DNA of 64,000 nt from Alphaproteobacteria bacterium (GCA_028871795.1 JAGWMG010000014.1:28272-92271), one strand, 5' to 3'. Positions 9,117 to 23,411 are shown, numbered from the stretch's first letter. Numbers and translations: made by a program. The notes: generated by a model from the letters alone, not told the origin.

Positions 9117-10193
9117 ATGGAGCTGAAGACCACCTTTTCCGATCCGCGACGGCGCAACCTGGCGATCCTTGCCGCACTGGCGCTGGCCAGCGTGCTCCTC
9201 GCCGTGCTGGCGCTCGACCGACGCGCGGCGGAAGTGGCGCCGAAATACCCGCCGCAGACGTTCTTTCCGGGGCTGAGCGGCAGGCTGGGCGAGGTCACAC
9301 GCATCCACATCGAGTCCAAGAAGGACGGCACTTTCGACGTGGCGTTCGTACCGATGAAGGGATGGGTACTGCCCGGCCGCAGTAATTATCCCGCTTCGTT
9401 CGAAGAAGTGCGCAAGACGTTGCGCAGTCTCGCGGATCTGCAAACCGTCGAACCCAAGACCGCGCGCCCCGATTGGTTCCACTATGTCGATCTCGAGGCG
9501 CCGCCCAAAGGCGAAGGCGTGCTGATCTCCCTGCGCGGCGACAGGGACCGGGTGCTGGCCTCGCTGATCGTCGGCAAAAACGAGGACGTCGGCGGCGACT
9601 CCGATTCCGTGGCGTTGTTCGTGCGCAAGCCGGGCGAGACGCAAAGCTGGCTGGCCAGCAGTCCGTTCGCCCCGCAGGCCAGCCCGTCCGACTGGCTGAG
9701 GAAGAATGTCGTCGACGTGGACCGCTCCCGCATCCAGGAAGTCGACGTCCGTCCGCCGGCGGGAGCGGCCTACACCGTCCGCCGCGACAAGCCGAGCGAC
9801 GCCGATTTCGCTCTGACGCCGGTGCCGCGCGGCCGCGAGGTGTCCGACCCAGGCTCTCCCGACGGTGTGGCGTCCGCCATCGCCGATTTCTCGTTCACCG
9901 ACGTCCGGCCCGCCGTCGATTTCGACTTCGACGATCAAAGCTGGCACACGGTCACCAGGACCTTCGACGGTTTGATCGTGAGCGCGGACGTCGTCAAGCA
10001 AGGCGCGGATACCTGGGCGCGCGTGTATGCCGATGCCGTGCCCGGCAAGCCCGACGCCGCCAGGGAGGCTCACGACATCAACGCCGACGCGCAGGGCTGG
10101 GCCTACAAGCTGTCAGCCTACAAAGGCACGCAGTTCACCACGCCCGTCGACGGTCTGCTGAAGCCCCGCACAAGCGCGAAAGCCGGCAAATAA
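9117..10193 (+). CDS. DUF4340 domain-containing protein
   Basis: A 358-residue protein with one N-terminal membrane helix (about residues 18-36) and a periplasmic domain containing the DUF4340-type segments VTRIHIESKKDGTF and a repeat-like beta-rich body. DUF4340 genes regularly follow gldG-like genes in proteobacteria, so this is the fourth subunit of the same system. The function is not established. It starts 7 nt after the gldG stop; the operon ends here. Confidence 0.82.
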   Translation: MELKTTFSDPRRRNLAILAALALASVLLAVLALDRRAAEVAPKYPPQTFFPGLSGRLGEVTRIHIESKKDGTFDVAFVPMKGWVLPGRSNYPASFEEVRKTLRSLADLQTVEPKTARPDWFHYVDLEAPPKGEGVLISLRGDRDRVLASLIVGKNEDVGGDSDSVALFVRKPGETQSWLASSPFAPQASPSDWLRKNVVDVDRSRIQEVDVRPPAGAAYTVRRDKPSDADFALTPVPRGREVSDPGSPDGVASAIADFSFTDVRPAVDFDFDDQSWHTVTRTFDGLIVSADVVKQGADTWARVYADAVPGKPDAAREAHDINADAQGWAYKLSAYKGTQFTTPVDGLLKPRTSAKAGK

Positions 10194-10238
10194 AGCGCTC
10201 CGCAACGGAAATATCGACAATCCCGCCTTGATGTTGAT

Positions 10239-10406
10239 CCGGGACGCGGATATGCCCCCCTACGGTATCACCGCCTCTGGAAGGCGTGGGCCGTGTCGGC
10301 GGCGGGTGGCGTCCCGTCCGTCAATCCGGTAGAGGAAAAACGCCGCGATGGCGAAGTCGAGGACAGCAATCGGACGGCCCTCCCGGCACCCGGCGAGGGC
10401 TTTTTT
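10239..10406 (+). ncRNA. Structured RNA leader or small RNA upstream of carB
   Basis: The 228-nt gap before carB folds into several exact stems: GGGACGC (10241) with GCGTCCC (10309), enclosing CGCCT/AGGCG (10272-10286); then CCGTCCG (10314) with CGGACGG (10371), enclosing CGCC/GGCG (10341-10353); and finally an intrinsic terminator. It could be an attenuating leader of carB or a free-standing RNA. It matches no riboswitch class that I can recognise. Confidence 0.55.
10377..10406 (+). terminator. Intrinsic terminator 16 nt before the carB start
   Basis: GCCCTC (10377-10382) pairs with GAGGGC (10395-10400), the loop can add a CCGG/CCGG pairing, and six T residues follow. The carB ATG is at 10422, so transcripts from upstream would be cut just before carB unless antitermination occurs. 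Confidence 0.75.
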
Positions 10407-10421
10407 ATGGGTATGAGTTGA

Positions 10422-13802
<3,381 letters not shown>

Positions 13803-13840
13803 CAAGGGATTAGGGCAGAACTTCGCGACTTTCGCATCTG

Positions 13841-13871
13841 GCTGCGTTGCCTGCGCAAGGCGGGACGCAGC
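13841..13871 (+). promoter_or_regulatory. Hairpin in the carB-greA spacer
   Basis: GCTGCGT (13841) pairs with ACGCAGC (13865-13871), with further pairing inside around a GCGC loop. There is no T run after it, so it is not a typical terminator. It lies in the greA 5' region and may process or attenuate the carB-greA transcript. Confidence 0.4.
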
Positions 13872-13901
13872 GATTGTGCCGTTAACGGGATTGTTGGTGA
13901 C

Positions 13902-14375
13902 ATGGAACGCATACCGATGACCGCCGCGGGCTACAAAGCCCTGGAAGACGAGGTCAACCAGCTCAAGAACGTCGAACGCCACGCGATCATCAAGATGATC
14001 GCCGAAGCACGCGGTCACGGCGATCTGTCGGAGAACGCGGAATATCACGCGGCCAAGGACCGTCAGGCGTTCATCGAGGGGCGTGTGATCATGCTGGAGG
14101 ACCAGCTCGGCCGCGCCGACGTCATCGACGTGTCGAAGCTGTCCGGTACAACCGTGAAGTTCGGGGCGACCGTCACGCTGTCCGACGAAGACACGAACGA
14201 ACGGCGCACCTATCAGATCGTCGGCGATCTCGAGGCGGACGCCAAGAACGGCCGCATCTCCATCTCCTCGCCCTTCGCACGCGCCCTCATCGGCAAGCGC
14301 AAGGGCGACACGGTTGAAGTCTCGGCTCCCGGCGGCCCGCGGTCTTACGAGATTCTGAAAGTGGAGTGGGTTTGA
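13902..14375 (+). CDS. greA: Transcription elongation factor GreA
   Basis: A 157-residue protein with the N-terminal coiled-coil domain ([16 protein letters not shown]...[12 protein letters not shown], residues about 8-50) whose tip acidic residues act in the RNA polymerase secondary channel, and the C-terminal FKBP-like domain ([20 protein letters not shown]). It rescues backtracked polymerase by stimulating transcript cleavage. The start [11 protein letters not shown] matches the family start. Confidence 0.97.
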   Translation: MERIPMTAAGYKALEDEVNQLKNVERHAIIKMIAEARGHGDLSENAEYHAAKDRQAFIEGRVIMLEDQLGRADVIDVSKLSGTTVKFGATVTLSDEDTNERRTYQIVGDLEADAKNGRISISSPFARALIGKRKGDTVEVSAPGGPRSYEILKVEWV

Positions 14376-14437
14376 CGGCGCTGGCCCATGCCCGCCCGAT
14401 GTGACACTTTCCACCGCGAATCCTTCGAGGGGGCATC

Positions 14438-16426
14438 GTGAGCTCGCCATCCGCCGCCAAACGCGTCACCGAACTCACGATCCGCGGGCTTATCCTCGGC
14501 GTTTTGATTACGGTCATTTTTACGGCGGCCAACATCTATATCGGCCTCAAGGTGGCACTGACCTTCGCCACCTCCATTCCCGCAGCGGTGATTTCGATGG
14601 CCGTGCTGTCTTCCTTCAAAGACTCCTCCATCCTGGAAAACAACATCGTGCAAACCGTCGCCTCGGCGGCGGGCACATTGTCCTCTGTCATTTTTGTCCT
14701 TCCGGGACTGGTGATCGTGGGCTGGTGGACCGGCTTTCCGTTCTGGACCTCATTCTGGATCTGCGCTTCCGGCGGCGTGTTGGGTGTTCTGTTCACGATC
14801 CCCTTGCGCCGCGCCATGGTGACGACGTCGGATTTGCCCTACCCGGAAGGCGTGGCGGCGGCTGAAGTCCTCGAAGTCGGCGATCAGGCGCGCAAGACCG
14901 CCGGCACCGATACGCCCTCCGACGCCGGCGAAGGTTTGCGCGCGGTTATCTACGGCTCGATTGCTTCCGCCGGTTTGGCGATCTTCGCGGCGACGCGCGT
15001 CATGGCGGGCGAAGTCACCGGCTATTTCCGGCTGGGTCCAAATTCGGCCAGCGGCTACGACATGTCGTTCTCGCTAGCGCTTCTGGGCGCCGGTTATCTT
15101 GTCGGTCTGTCCGTCGGCATGGCGATGCTGCTCGGCCTTCTCATCGCCTGGGCGGGCGCCGTGCCGATCCTGGCGTTGTTCGAGCCGTCCCACGGGGGGG
15201 TGGCGCTCGGCGACTATGTTACGGGCATCTGGCACGACAAGGTCCGCTTCATCGGTGCCGGCGCCATAGCCGTGGCCGCCATCTGGACGCTGACGAAACT
15301 GGCCGGACCCGTGGTGCGCGGCGTGATCTCCACAATGACGGCAACGCGAGCCAAGACCCACGCGGGGGATACGCGCGATGTCGACATGTCACCCGTCTGG
15401 ATTGCGCTCCTCGCGGTTGTTTGCCTGATCGTCATCGCGTGGCTGCTGCAGACGTTCCTCGGAACCACACCGTTGGCGAGCCAGATGTCGCAACTGGTGA
15501 CCGCCATCGTGCCGTTCATTTTCATCGGCGGGTTCCTGGTGGCGGCGATTTGCGGCTACATGGCCGGACTGATCGGCGCCTCCAATAGCCCTCTCTCAGG
15601 CGTCGGGATTCTAGCCATCATCTGCTGCGCGGTGTTACTGATTATGGTGGCCCATCCGGCGGAAGATACGCGCAAGGCCCTCGTCGCCTATGCCCTCTTC
15701 GCGACCGCGATCGTGTTCGCCATCGCCACCATCTCCAACAACAACCTGCAGGATCTGAAGACCGGCCAGTTGGTGGGCGCCACACCGCGCGCCCAGCAAT
15801 GGGCGTTGATTATGGGCGTGGTCGCGGGCGCGGCGGTGATCCCGCCTGTGTTGAACCTGCTCAATCAAGCTTACGGCTTCGCCGGCGCGCCTCGTCTCGC
15901 AAGTGCCGTAGCCCAGCCTCTCGGAGCGCCGCAAGCGAATCTGATCTCCGCGCTGGCGCAGGGCGTCATCGAGCAAAAGCTCGAATGGAGAATGATTGCA
16001 ATTGGCGGAGCACTCGGCGTCGTGCTCGTGGTGCTAGACGAATTTCTGGGAAGGCACAAATGGCTTCGCCTACCCCCGCTGGCGGTCGGAATCGGCATCT
16101 ATCTGCCGATGTCGGCGACCTTGCCGGTCGTGATCGGGGCGGTGATCGGCCACTTCTACGACCGCTGGGCCAAGCGCACCAAAGAACCGAATTACACCAA
16201 GCGGCTGGGTGTCCTGGTCGCGTCGGGCATGATCGTCGGCGAGAGCCTGTTCGGCGTCGTCCTGGCGGGACTGATCGTGGCGTTTTCCACGGACGCGCCG
16301 CTGGGGCTGGTGCCCGCGGATTTCTGGCCGGCGCCTTACGTGGGCTGGGCGGCGTTTGCCGTGCTGATCCTGGTTTTATACGGTTGGATGATGCGCAGAG
16401 CCGCGGTCCGCCGGGGCGGGGCGTGA
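14438..16426 (+). CDS. OPT family oligopeptide transporter
   Basis: A 662-residue membrane protein with about 15 hydrophobic segments. OPT-family motifs include the N-terminal NIYIGLKVALTFATSIPAAV, NIVQTVASAAGTLSSVIFV and TSDLPYPEGVAAAEVL. Members take up oligopeptides or metal-chelate conjugates by proton coupling; the substrate here is unknown. The start is GTG, behind CGAGGGGG. It lies between greA and chvI and seems monocistronic. Confidence 0.9.
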   Translation: MSSPSAAKRVTELTIRGLILGVLITVIFTAANIYIGLKVALTFATSIPAAVISMAVLSSFKDSSILENNIVQTVASAAGTLSSVIFVLPGLVIVGWWTGFPFWTSFWICASGGVLGVLFTIPLRRAMVTTSDLPYPEGVAAAEVLEVGDQARKTAGTDTPSDAGEGLRAVIYGSIASAGLAIFAATRVMAGEVTGYFRLGPNSASGYDMSFSLALLGAGYLVGLSVGMAMLLGLLIAWAGAVPILALFEPSHGGVALGDYVTGIWHDKVRFIGAGAIAVAAIWTLTKLAGPVVRGVISTMTATRAKTHAGDTRDVDMSPVWIALLAVVCLIVIAWLLQTFLGTTPLASQMSQLVTAIVPFIFIGGFLVAAICGYMAGLIGASNSPLSGVGILAIICCAVLLIMVAHPAEDTRKALVAYALFATAIVFAIATISNNNLQDLKTGQLVGATPRAQQWALIMGVVAGAAVIPPVLNLLNQAYGFAGAPRLASAVAQPLGAPQANLISALAQGVIEQKLEWRMIAIGGALGVVLVVLDEFLGRHKWLRLPPLAVGIGIYLPMSATLPVVIGAVIGHFYDRWAKRTKEPNYTKRLGVLVASGMIVGESLFGVVLAGLIVAFSTDAPLGLVPADFWPAPYVGWAAFAVLILVLYGWMMRRAAVRRGGA

Positions 16427-16450
16427 AACCGTCGCAAACCCGCGCCGGTG

Positions 16451-16482
16451 GCGCTTTGTTTTGCGCCGTATGGCCTTATACT
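16451..16482 (+). promoter_or_regulatory. Possible sigma-70 promoter for chvI
   Basis: TATACT at 16477-16482 is a good -10 box, about 27 nt before the chvI ATG. CTTTGT/TTTGTT near 16454 is a weak -35. The assignment is by eye only. Confidence 0.3.
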
Positions 16483-16508
16483 AAGTGGGGATTCTGGCGG
16501 CTGGAGCC

Positions 16509-17204
16509 ATGGCGGACATCGCGCTTGTAGACGACGACAAGAACATCCTTGCTTCGGTATCGATGCTGCTGGAGCAGGAGGGCTATCACGTGCGCACCTT
16601 CGCGGACGGCGCTTCCGCCCTGACCGCACTCAGCGCCTCACCGCCGGACCTTGCCATCCTCGACATCAAGATGCCGCGCATGGACGGGCTGGAACTGTTG
16701 CGCAGGCTGCGGCAAGGCGCCGATCTGCCGGTGATCTTCCTGACTTCGAAGGACGAGGAGATCGACGAGCTGATGGGGCTCAATGCCGGCGCCGACGACT
16801 ACATCCGCAAACCGTTCTCGCAGCGCCTCCTGCTGGAACGCGTGAAAGCCGTGCTGCGCCGCGCTGAAGGACACAAGGCCGGCGCCCCGGACGGAAAAAA
16901 GGAAGCGCTGGTGCGCGGCAAGCTCGGACTCGATCCGCAGCGCCACGAATGCACCTGGGAAAACAAGCCGGTGCGCCTGACCGTCACGGAATTCCTCATC
17001 CTGCAGTGCCTTGCGCAACGGCCGGGCTTCGTCAAAAGCCGCGACAGTCTCATGGATGCGGCCTATGACGATCAGGTCTATGTCGACGACCGCACCATTG
17101 ACAGCCACATCAAGCGGCTGCGCAAGAAATTCAAGCAGGTCGACGACAGCTTCGAGGCGATCGAAACGCTTTACGGGGTCGGCTACCGCTATCGTGAGAC
17201 GTGA
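16509..17204 (+). CDS. chvI: Response regulator ChvI
   Basis: A 231-residue OmpR-type regulator. The receiver domain has acidic residues D8-D10, phospho-acceptor D52 in [13 protein letters not shown]79 in [12 protein letters not shown] and K101 in IRKPFSQR; the C-terminal winged helix contains [15 protein letters not shown] and VGYRY. The sequence runs closely along ChvI of rhizobia. With ChvG it controls envelope and acid-stress genes in alphaproteobacteria. The ATG at 16509 matches family starts. Confidence 0.95.
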   Translation: MADIALVDDDKNILASVSMLLEQEGYHVRTFADGASALTALSASPPDLAILDIKMPRMDGLELLRRLRQGADLPVIFLTSKDEEIDELMGLNAGADDYIRKPFSQRLLLERVKAVLRRAEGHKAGAPDGKKEALVRGKLGLDPQRHECTWENKPVRLTVTEFLILQCLAQRPGFVKSRDSLMDAAYDDQVYVDDRTIDSHIKRLRKKFKQVDDSFEAIETLYGVGYRYRET

Positions 17205-17258
17205 TAAAGCGACACTGACCGTCACAGCGATACACCAGCCGAAGGCGAGCTTCGCCGG

Positions 17259-18833
17259 ATGACGATGTTCGATTACAAGCTCCCTTCGCGCCGGTCCGGG
17301 CTGCGGCGGCACATCATTTTCATCAATGCCCTCGTCTTCGCGTTCTTGACCGCGGGCGTGATTACGGTGCAGTCGAGCCATGAGGGCCTCGTCGACGAAC
17401 GGCTCACCGGCATCGAGGAGCAGGCCCGCATCGTCGCCGGCACGCTGGCGGAATACGCCAGAAACACCGACACCCGTTCGCTCAAAATCTCCGACGCGGC
17501 CCCGCTGCTGCGCGATTTTCTGGCACCAACGCGGTTGCGCGCCCGCCTGTACGATACCGACGGAAAGCTGGTCATAGATACGCGCAACCTCCTGGCGCGC
17601 AACATCGTGCAGACCGTGCCACTGCCGCCGATCGACGACTGGAGCCGTTTCGAGGCGACCGTCGGCCGCCTCTACGACGGCGTGATCGGCGTGCGTCCGT
17701 TCGCCAAGCTGGATCCCTATTTCGAAGCCGGCGAGGACGGGCGCGTCTATCACGAGGTCGGCACGGCATTGCAGGGCGAGGAGGCGACCGCCGAACGCGT
17801 CGACGAGCAGAACAAGCTCGTCCTCTCCGTCGCCGTGCCGGTGCAGCGTTTCAAAGCCATCTACGGCGTGCTGTTCGTTTCCACCGAAGGCGGCGACATC
17901 GACGACATCCTGCGCCAGGAACGCGCGAAATTGATAATGTACATCGCCCTCGCCCTTGCCGTGATGATCGGTTCCAGCCTGTACCTTTCGGGCACCGTCG
18001 CCGACCCGCTGCGCAAGCTCGCCGCGGCGGCGGAACGCGTGCGCCGGCAACGCGGCGGCCGCGAAACGGTTCCCGACATCGACCGCAACGACGAAATCGG
18101 CGAGCTTTCGCAAAACTTTTCCGCCATGACGCGCGCGCTCTACGACCGTATCGACGCCATCGAAAGCTTCGCCGCGGACGTGGCGCACGAACTGAAGAAT
18201 CCGCTCACCTCGCTCAAGAGCGCCGTGGAGATGTTCTCCCGGGCAGCCGACGACGAAGCCCGCACGCGGCTGATGAATATCATACGCGCGGACGTCAAAC
18301 GCATCGACCGGCTGATCACCGACATTTCCGACGCGTCGCGTCTGGACGCCGAACTGAGCCGCGAAACGAGCGAACCAGTGGACATAGCCCGCCTGCTGGA
18401 GGGCATCGCGGAAGCGTACGGCCTCATGGAACTGCCCCGCGGGGTGAAGCTCGCACTCGACCTTCGTTTGCCGCCGGAGGCGATCGTCATCGGCCGCAAC
18501 GAACGGGTCGGACAGGTCGTCCGCAATCTCGTCGACAACGCCGTATCGTTCAGCCCCGCAGGCGGCACCGTGACCGTTTCGGCATGGGTCGAGGGCACCA
18601 GATTGCGCTTCGCGGTCGAGGACGAAGGCCCGGGCATCCCGCCCGACAATCTCGAAACCGTCTTCGGTCGCTTCTACACCGAACGCCCGTCGGATCACGA
18701 TTTCGGCAAGAATTCCGGCCTCGGTCTTTCCATCGCGCGGCAGATCGTGACGGGCGTGTACGGCCGCATCTGGGCGGAGAACCGCGAACAAGGCGGGGCG
18801 CGATTCGTCGTGGAGCTGCCGTGGGCGCGATGA
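17259..18833 (+). CDS. chvG: Sensor histidine kinase ChvG
   Basis: A 524-residue membrane kinase: first transmembrane helix at about residues 16-38, a periplasmic sensor domain, second helix at about 226-245, HAMP, then the H-box DVAHELKNPLTSLKSAVE with His310, the N-box NERVGQVVRNLVDNAVSF and G-boxes DEGPGIPPDN and GLGLSIARQIV. It phosphorylates ChvI, encoded upstream. Its stop overlaps the hprK start (ATGA), so the regulatory and PTS genes are translationally linked. Confidence 0.94.
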   Translation: MTMFDYKLPSRRSGLRRHIIFINALVFAFLTAGVITVQSSHEGLVDERLTGIEEQARIVAGTLAEYARNTDTRSLKISDAAPLLRDFLAPTRLRARLYDTDGKLVIDTRNLLARNIVQTVPLPPIDDWSRFEATVGRLYDGVIGVRPFAKLDPYFEAGEDGRVYHEVGTALQGEEATAERVDEQNKLVLSVAVPVQRFKAIYGVLFVSTEGGDIDDILRQERAKLIMYIALALAVMIGSSLYLSGTVADPLRKLAAAAERVRRQRGGRETVPDIDRNDEIGELSQNFSAMTRALYDRIDAIESFAADVAHELKNPLTSLKSAVEMFSRAADDEARTRLMNIIRADVKRIDRLITDISDASRLDAELSRETSEPVDIARLLEGIAEAYGLMELPRGVKLALDLRLPPEAIVIGRNERVGQVVRNLVDNAVSFSPAGGTVTVSAWVEGTRLRFAVEDEGPGIPPDNLETVFGRFYTERPSDHDFGKNSGLGLSIARQIVTGVYGRIWAENREQGGARFVVELPWAR

Positions 18834-19336
18834 CGCATCGGGCGCCTGTGAACATCCACGCAACCTGCGTGCGCTTGGACCGCGCCGGCGCCGCCTTCGG
18901 CGCGCCGCCGGACGCGGGCATCCTTCTGCTGGGACACAGCGGCGCGGGGAAATCCGACCTGGCGCTCAGGCTGATCGCCCTTGGGGCCAAGCTCGTCGCC
19001 GACGATCGCACCGATCTTTACGTCTGGCACGGAAAACTTTATGCGCAGGCGCCCGCCCGTCTCGCAGGGCTGATCGAGATCCGCGGCGTCGGCATCATCG
19101 AGCTTGCCCATGCGCCGCGTGCGCGCGTGGCCTTGGTCGTCGAGGTGGGCCGGGGTTCGCAGCGCCTCCCCAGCCATCGCCGGTACCGGCCGCCCGCGAC
19201 CCTGGCGCTGGTCCCGAAAGCGGCCCCGCCGATCGTTAAAATCGCTCCGTTCGAGGCTTCCGGGCCTGCGAAAATCGTTGCCGCTACGGCGGCTTATGCG
19301 TTTTGCTTGCATCGCGACAATGTCAAGCCCATTTAA
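18830..19336 (+). CDS. hprK: HPr kinase/phosphorylase, short alphaproteobacterial form
   Basis: A 168-residue protein corresponding only to the catalytic C-terminal domain of Gram-positive HprK; the N-terminal domain is absent, as is normal in this class. Walker A is LLGHSGAGKSDLALRL, and the HPrK signature IEIRGVGIIEL is present. It would phosphorylate HPr (19804-20085) on the regulatory serine. It is fused by a 4-nt overlap to chvG, linking two-component and PTS signalling. Confidence 0.93.
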   Translation: MTHRAPVNIHATCVRLDRAGAAFGAPPDAGILLLGHSGAGKSDLALRLIALGAKLVADDRTDLYVWHGKLYAQAPARLAGLIEIRGVGIIELAHAPRARVALVVEVGRGSQRLPSHRRYRPPATLALVPKAAPPIVKIAPFEASGPAKIVAATAAYAFCLHRDNVKPI

Positions 19337-19390
19337 GGCTTCCCTGGAGCGGCGGGATTGCTATCGTTCGCCGCTCAAACGGACACACCC

Positions 19391-19798
19391 ATGATCGGCA
19401 TCGTTCTGGTAACCCACGGCCGCCTGGCGCAGGAATTCATATCGGCGATGGAGCATATGGTGGGCCCGCAGACCCATCTGCGCGCGGTCTGCATCGGCCC
19501 CGAGGACGACATCGAACGGCGCCAGCGCGAGATCGCCGCGGCCGTGAGGTCGGTCGATCTCGGCAAGGGCGTCGTCATCGCCACCGACATGTTCGGCGGG
19601 ACGCCGTGCAACCTGTCGCTGACGCTGCTCGAGAAAGGCAAGATCGAAGTGCTGGCCGGCGTCAACCTGCCCAGCCTCATCAAGCTGGCCGATGCGCGCA
19701 CCAAGATGGGGCTGGAACAGGCGGTCAAGGAGGCCATCGACGCCGGGCGCAAATACATGCGCGCGGGCTCCGCGGATCTCGTCGGCAGCGGGGTCTGA
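19391..19798 (+). CDS. ptsM: PTS mannose-type EIIA protein
   Basis: A 135-residue EIIA-Man fold protein starting MIGIVLVTHGRLAQEF, with phospho-acceptor His9 and the conserved DMFGGTPCNLSL loop. There is no EIIB/EIIC in the window, and in alphaproteobacteria this protein is usually part of an incomplete, regulatory PTS relay with EI-Ntr and HPr. It sits 54 nt after hprK and 5 nt before ptsH. Confidence 0.93.
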   Translation: MIGIVLVTHGRLAQEFISAMEHMVGPQTHLRAVCIGPEDDIERRQREIAAAVRSVDLGKGVVIATDMFGGTPCNLSLTLLEKGKIEVLAGVNLPSLIKLADARTKMGLEQAVKEAIDAGRKYMRAGSADLVGSGV

Positions 19799-19803
19799 GG
19801 CCG

Positions 19804-20085
19804 ATGTCCGACGCCGCGCGGCTGAGCGCCGTCGCCAGGATCACGAACAAGCGCGGCCTGCACGCGCGCGCCTCCGCCAAGCTGGTGGAGGCCGCCTCCC
19901 GCTTCAAGGCCCACATCACCGTCAGCAAGGACGGCCACTCGGTCGAAGCGCGTTCGATCATGGGCCTGATGTTGCTGGCGGCGAGTCTGGGAACCGACGT
20001 GGAGCTCTGCGCCGAAGGCGAGGACGCACAGGAAGCGCTGACCGCCATCCTGGCTCTGATCGCGGCCAACTTCGGCGAAGAGTAG
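19804..20085 (+). CDS. ptsH: Phosphocarrier protein HPr
   Basis: A 93-residue HPr with active-site His20 in KRGLHARASAK and the regulatory serine in EARSIMGLMLLAAS (Ser51, equivalent to Ser46 of classical HPr). It carries phosphate from enzyme I to EIIA and is the target of the HprK encoded upstream. It is the last gene of the chvI-chvG-hprK-ptsM-ptsH cluster and ends 9 nt before the convergent peptidase stop. Confidence 0.95.
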   Translation: MSDAARLSAVARITNKRGLHARASAKLVEAASRFKAHITVSKDGHSVEARSIMGLMLLAASLGTDVELCAEGEDAQEALTAILALIAANFGEE

Positions 20086-20094
20086 GCGAAGCCC

Positions 20095-21708
20095 CTACTT
20101 CACGTTGTCCGTCGCACGGACGAAGGCGGCGACGTTGTCGTGCAGTTCCTTTGCCGATTCCTCGTGCGCGTAAACCATGTGTCCCGACCGATAGTAGTGG
20201 AACTCGATATTGCCCTGAAGGCTCGGCGGGATCGGCAGGTGATGATCCTCGTACCAGCCTTCATAGTACGGCGTCGCCAGATCGAAGTAGCCGCCGTTGA
20301 CCATCACCTTGAGGCCCGGATTGTATTTCATGGCGCTGGCGAGGTCGGGCATCACGTTGGTGGCGCCCGGAAACGCGAAGCCGGCGCCCGGCTGCTGGTG
20401 CTTGAAGTCCCAAAACTTGAACAGCTCGATTTCCGGATTGTAGGTCTCGCCTTCCCCGTACTTCAGTTCGCTGCGGACATAGTGGTTGAAGGCGGAGACA
20501 TAGGCCGAGCTGATCGCCGCGGACTGCGGATCGTAGTCGGCCTGTTTGCTCAGCGGGTCCATCGTCGGGCCCGAAAAGCGCGTGTCGAGGCGGCCCGTCG
20601 TCATGTTGGCCGAATCCTGCAAGTTCTTCTCGAATTCCCCGCCATTGATGCGCAGGTCGGCCTTCAGGATATAGGCGACGGGAAGCCCGGTGTACTGGTG
20701 CAGCTTCTCGGCGATCGCCGCGCGCTCTTTCGGGCTGAGGCTGGTGCCGACCGAAAGCGCGCGGGCGTAGTCGGTCATGGCGAAACGTTCCACCTGCTGC
20801 ACGAACGCAACGAGGTCGCCGGGCTGTTTACCCGGCAGCTTGTGGTGATACCACGCGGTCGCCGCGAAGGTCGGCAATCCCAGCTCGTAAGGCAAATCGA
20901 CGCCCGGATTGGCTTCGGCACCGTCCACGTCCAGGTCGAAGTTCAGGATCTGCGACAGCAGGATCACACCGTTGAAATCGACGTCGTCCCCGGTTTCCAG
21001 TTCGTTCACCATCACCGCGGACCGCGGCGTGCCGTAGCTTTCGCCGAACAGATATTTGGGCGAGTTCCAGCGCCCGTATTTCGCCAGGAACTGCTTGACG
21101 AAGGAAGCAAAGGCATGGGCGTCGGGATCGACGCCGTAGAACGCTTTTTCCTTATCCTTGCCGGCGATGCGACTGAAGCCCGTTCCCGGCGCGTCGATGA
21201 ACACGAGGTCGGCCACGTCGAGCAGGCTGTACGCATTGTCCACCACCTTGTACGGCGCGGCGGGCGTGTGCGTATCGTCGGCGGTCACCACGCGTTTCGG
21301 GCCGAACGCCCCCATGTGCAGCCACACCGTCGAAGAGCCGGGTCCGCCGTTGTACAGGAACATGATCGGCCGGCTGGCCGCGTTCGCACCCTTGCGGAAA
21401 TAGGCGACGTAGAACATCGCCGCTTCGGCCGTCGGATTGGCGTCGGCCGCGGCCTTGTCCTTGTCCTTGTATTCGTCGGCAGTGTCGTCCCAGCCCTTGG
21501 GATGGACGATCAGCGTTCCCGCCACTGCGTCGTAGGGGATCGAGGACAGCCCGGCCCTGATGGTGCCGGAGGTTTTGACCTCGCTGGGCTGCAGATAGCC
21601 GGTTTTTGCGGGCACGCTGGCGCTCTTGTCTTTGGAGGCGATGGTCGCGGCGACAGCGGCCGTGGCAACGAGCAGGACCGCGGCGATCAAAACGTAGGCA
21701 TACTTCAT
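20095..21708 (-). CDS. S10 family serine carboxypeptidase, secreted
   Basis: A 537-residue protein with an N-terminal signal peptide (MKYAYVLIAAVLLVATAAVAA). Serine carboxypeptidase motifs: FLYNGGPGSSTVWLHMGAFGP (oxyanion region), LFGESYGTPRSA with the nucleophile Ser, NGGYFDLATPY with the catalytic Asp and YYRSGHMVY with the catalytic His. It probably trims peptides in the periplasm or outside. It is monocistronic; a 232-nt region separates it from the divergent ahcY. Confidence 0.93.
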   Translation of the reverse strand: MKYAYVLIAAVLLVATAAVAATIASKDKSASVPAKTGYLQPSEVKTSGTIRAGLSSIPYDAVAGTLIVHPKGWDDTADEYKDKDKAAADANPTAEAAMFYVAYFRKGANAASRPIMFLYNGGPGSSTVWLHMGAFGPKRVVTADDTHTPAAPYKVVDNAYSLLDVADLVFIDAPGTGFSRIAGKDKEKAFYGVDPDAHAFASFVKQFLAKYGRWNSPKYLFGESYGTPRSAVMVNELETGDDVDFNGVILLSQILNFDLDVDGAEANPGVDLPYELGLPTFAATAWYHHKLPGKQPGDLVAFVQQVERFAMTDYARALSVGTSLSPKERAAIAEKLHQYTGLPVAYILKADLRINGGEFEKNLQDSANMTTGRLDTRFSGPTMDPLSKQADYDPQSAAISSAYVSAFNHYVRSELKYGEGETYNPEIELFKFWDFKHQQPGAGFAFPGATNVMPDLASAMKYNPGLKVMVNGGYFDLATPYYEGWYEDHHLPIPPSLQGNIEFHYYRSGHMVYAHEESAKELHDNVAAFVRATDNVK

Positions 21709-21880
21709 CGGAGCTCCCCAACGGCTGGTCCGCAGGTGCGGATTCGACCGCCGGATGCTGGCATATCTCCGCCCCGTTCAAAACGGTGTCGGTCCGGGGG
21801 GCCGGTCATTTATGCGTGAAAGGCCAAAATTCCTCCGACTTTCAAACAAATAAGGATATGCACATTTCTTTATATACTTC

Positions 21881-21909
21881 TTGCCCAGGCCCGGAACCGC
21901 TGCTATATC
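21881..21909 (+). promoter_or_regulatory. Sigma-70-type promoter of ahcY
   Basis: TTGCCC (21881-21886), a 17-nt spacer and TATATC (21904-21909) lie 31 nt before the ahcY ATG. The spacing is ideal, and the short leader leaves no room for a SAH riboswitch. Confidence 0.6.
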
Positions 21910-21940
21910 CGGCGCGCCCGCCAACGAAGGATCGTTCTCC

Positions 21941-23344
<1,404 letters not shown>

Positions 23345-23411
23345 GCGGATTGTCCTTTCGCAATCCCCTCCGGTCCATTAGTTTCCCCTGCGCAAATCGG
23401 CGGGACGTGCC

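Noticed and set aside
10200-10420. 6S RNA, SRP RNA or a known riboswitch before carB
   Set aside because: None of their conserved core sequences is seen; kept as an unknown structured RNA.
21716-21940. SAH riboswitch before ahcY
   Set aside because: The promoter leaves about 25 nt of leader, and no conserved SAH element is visible.
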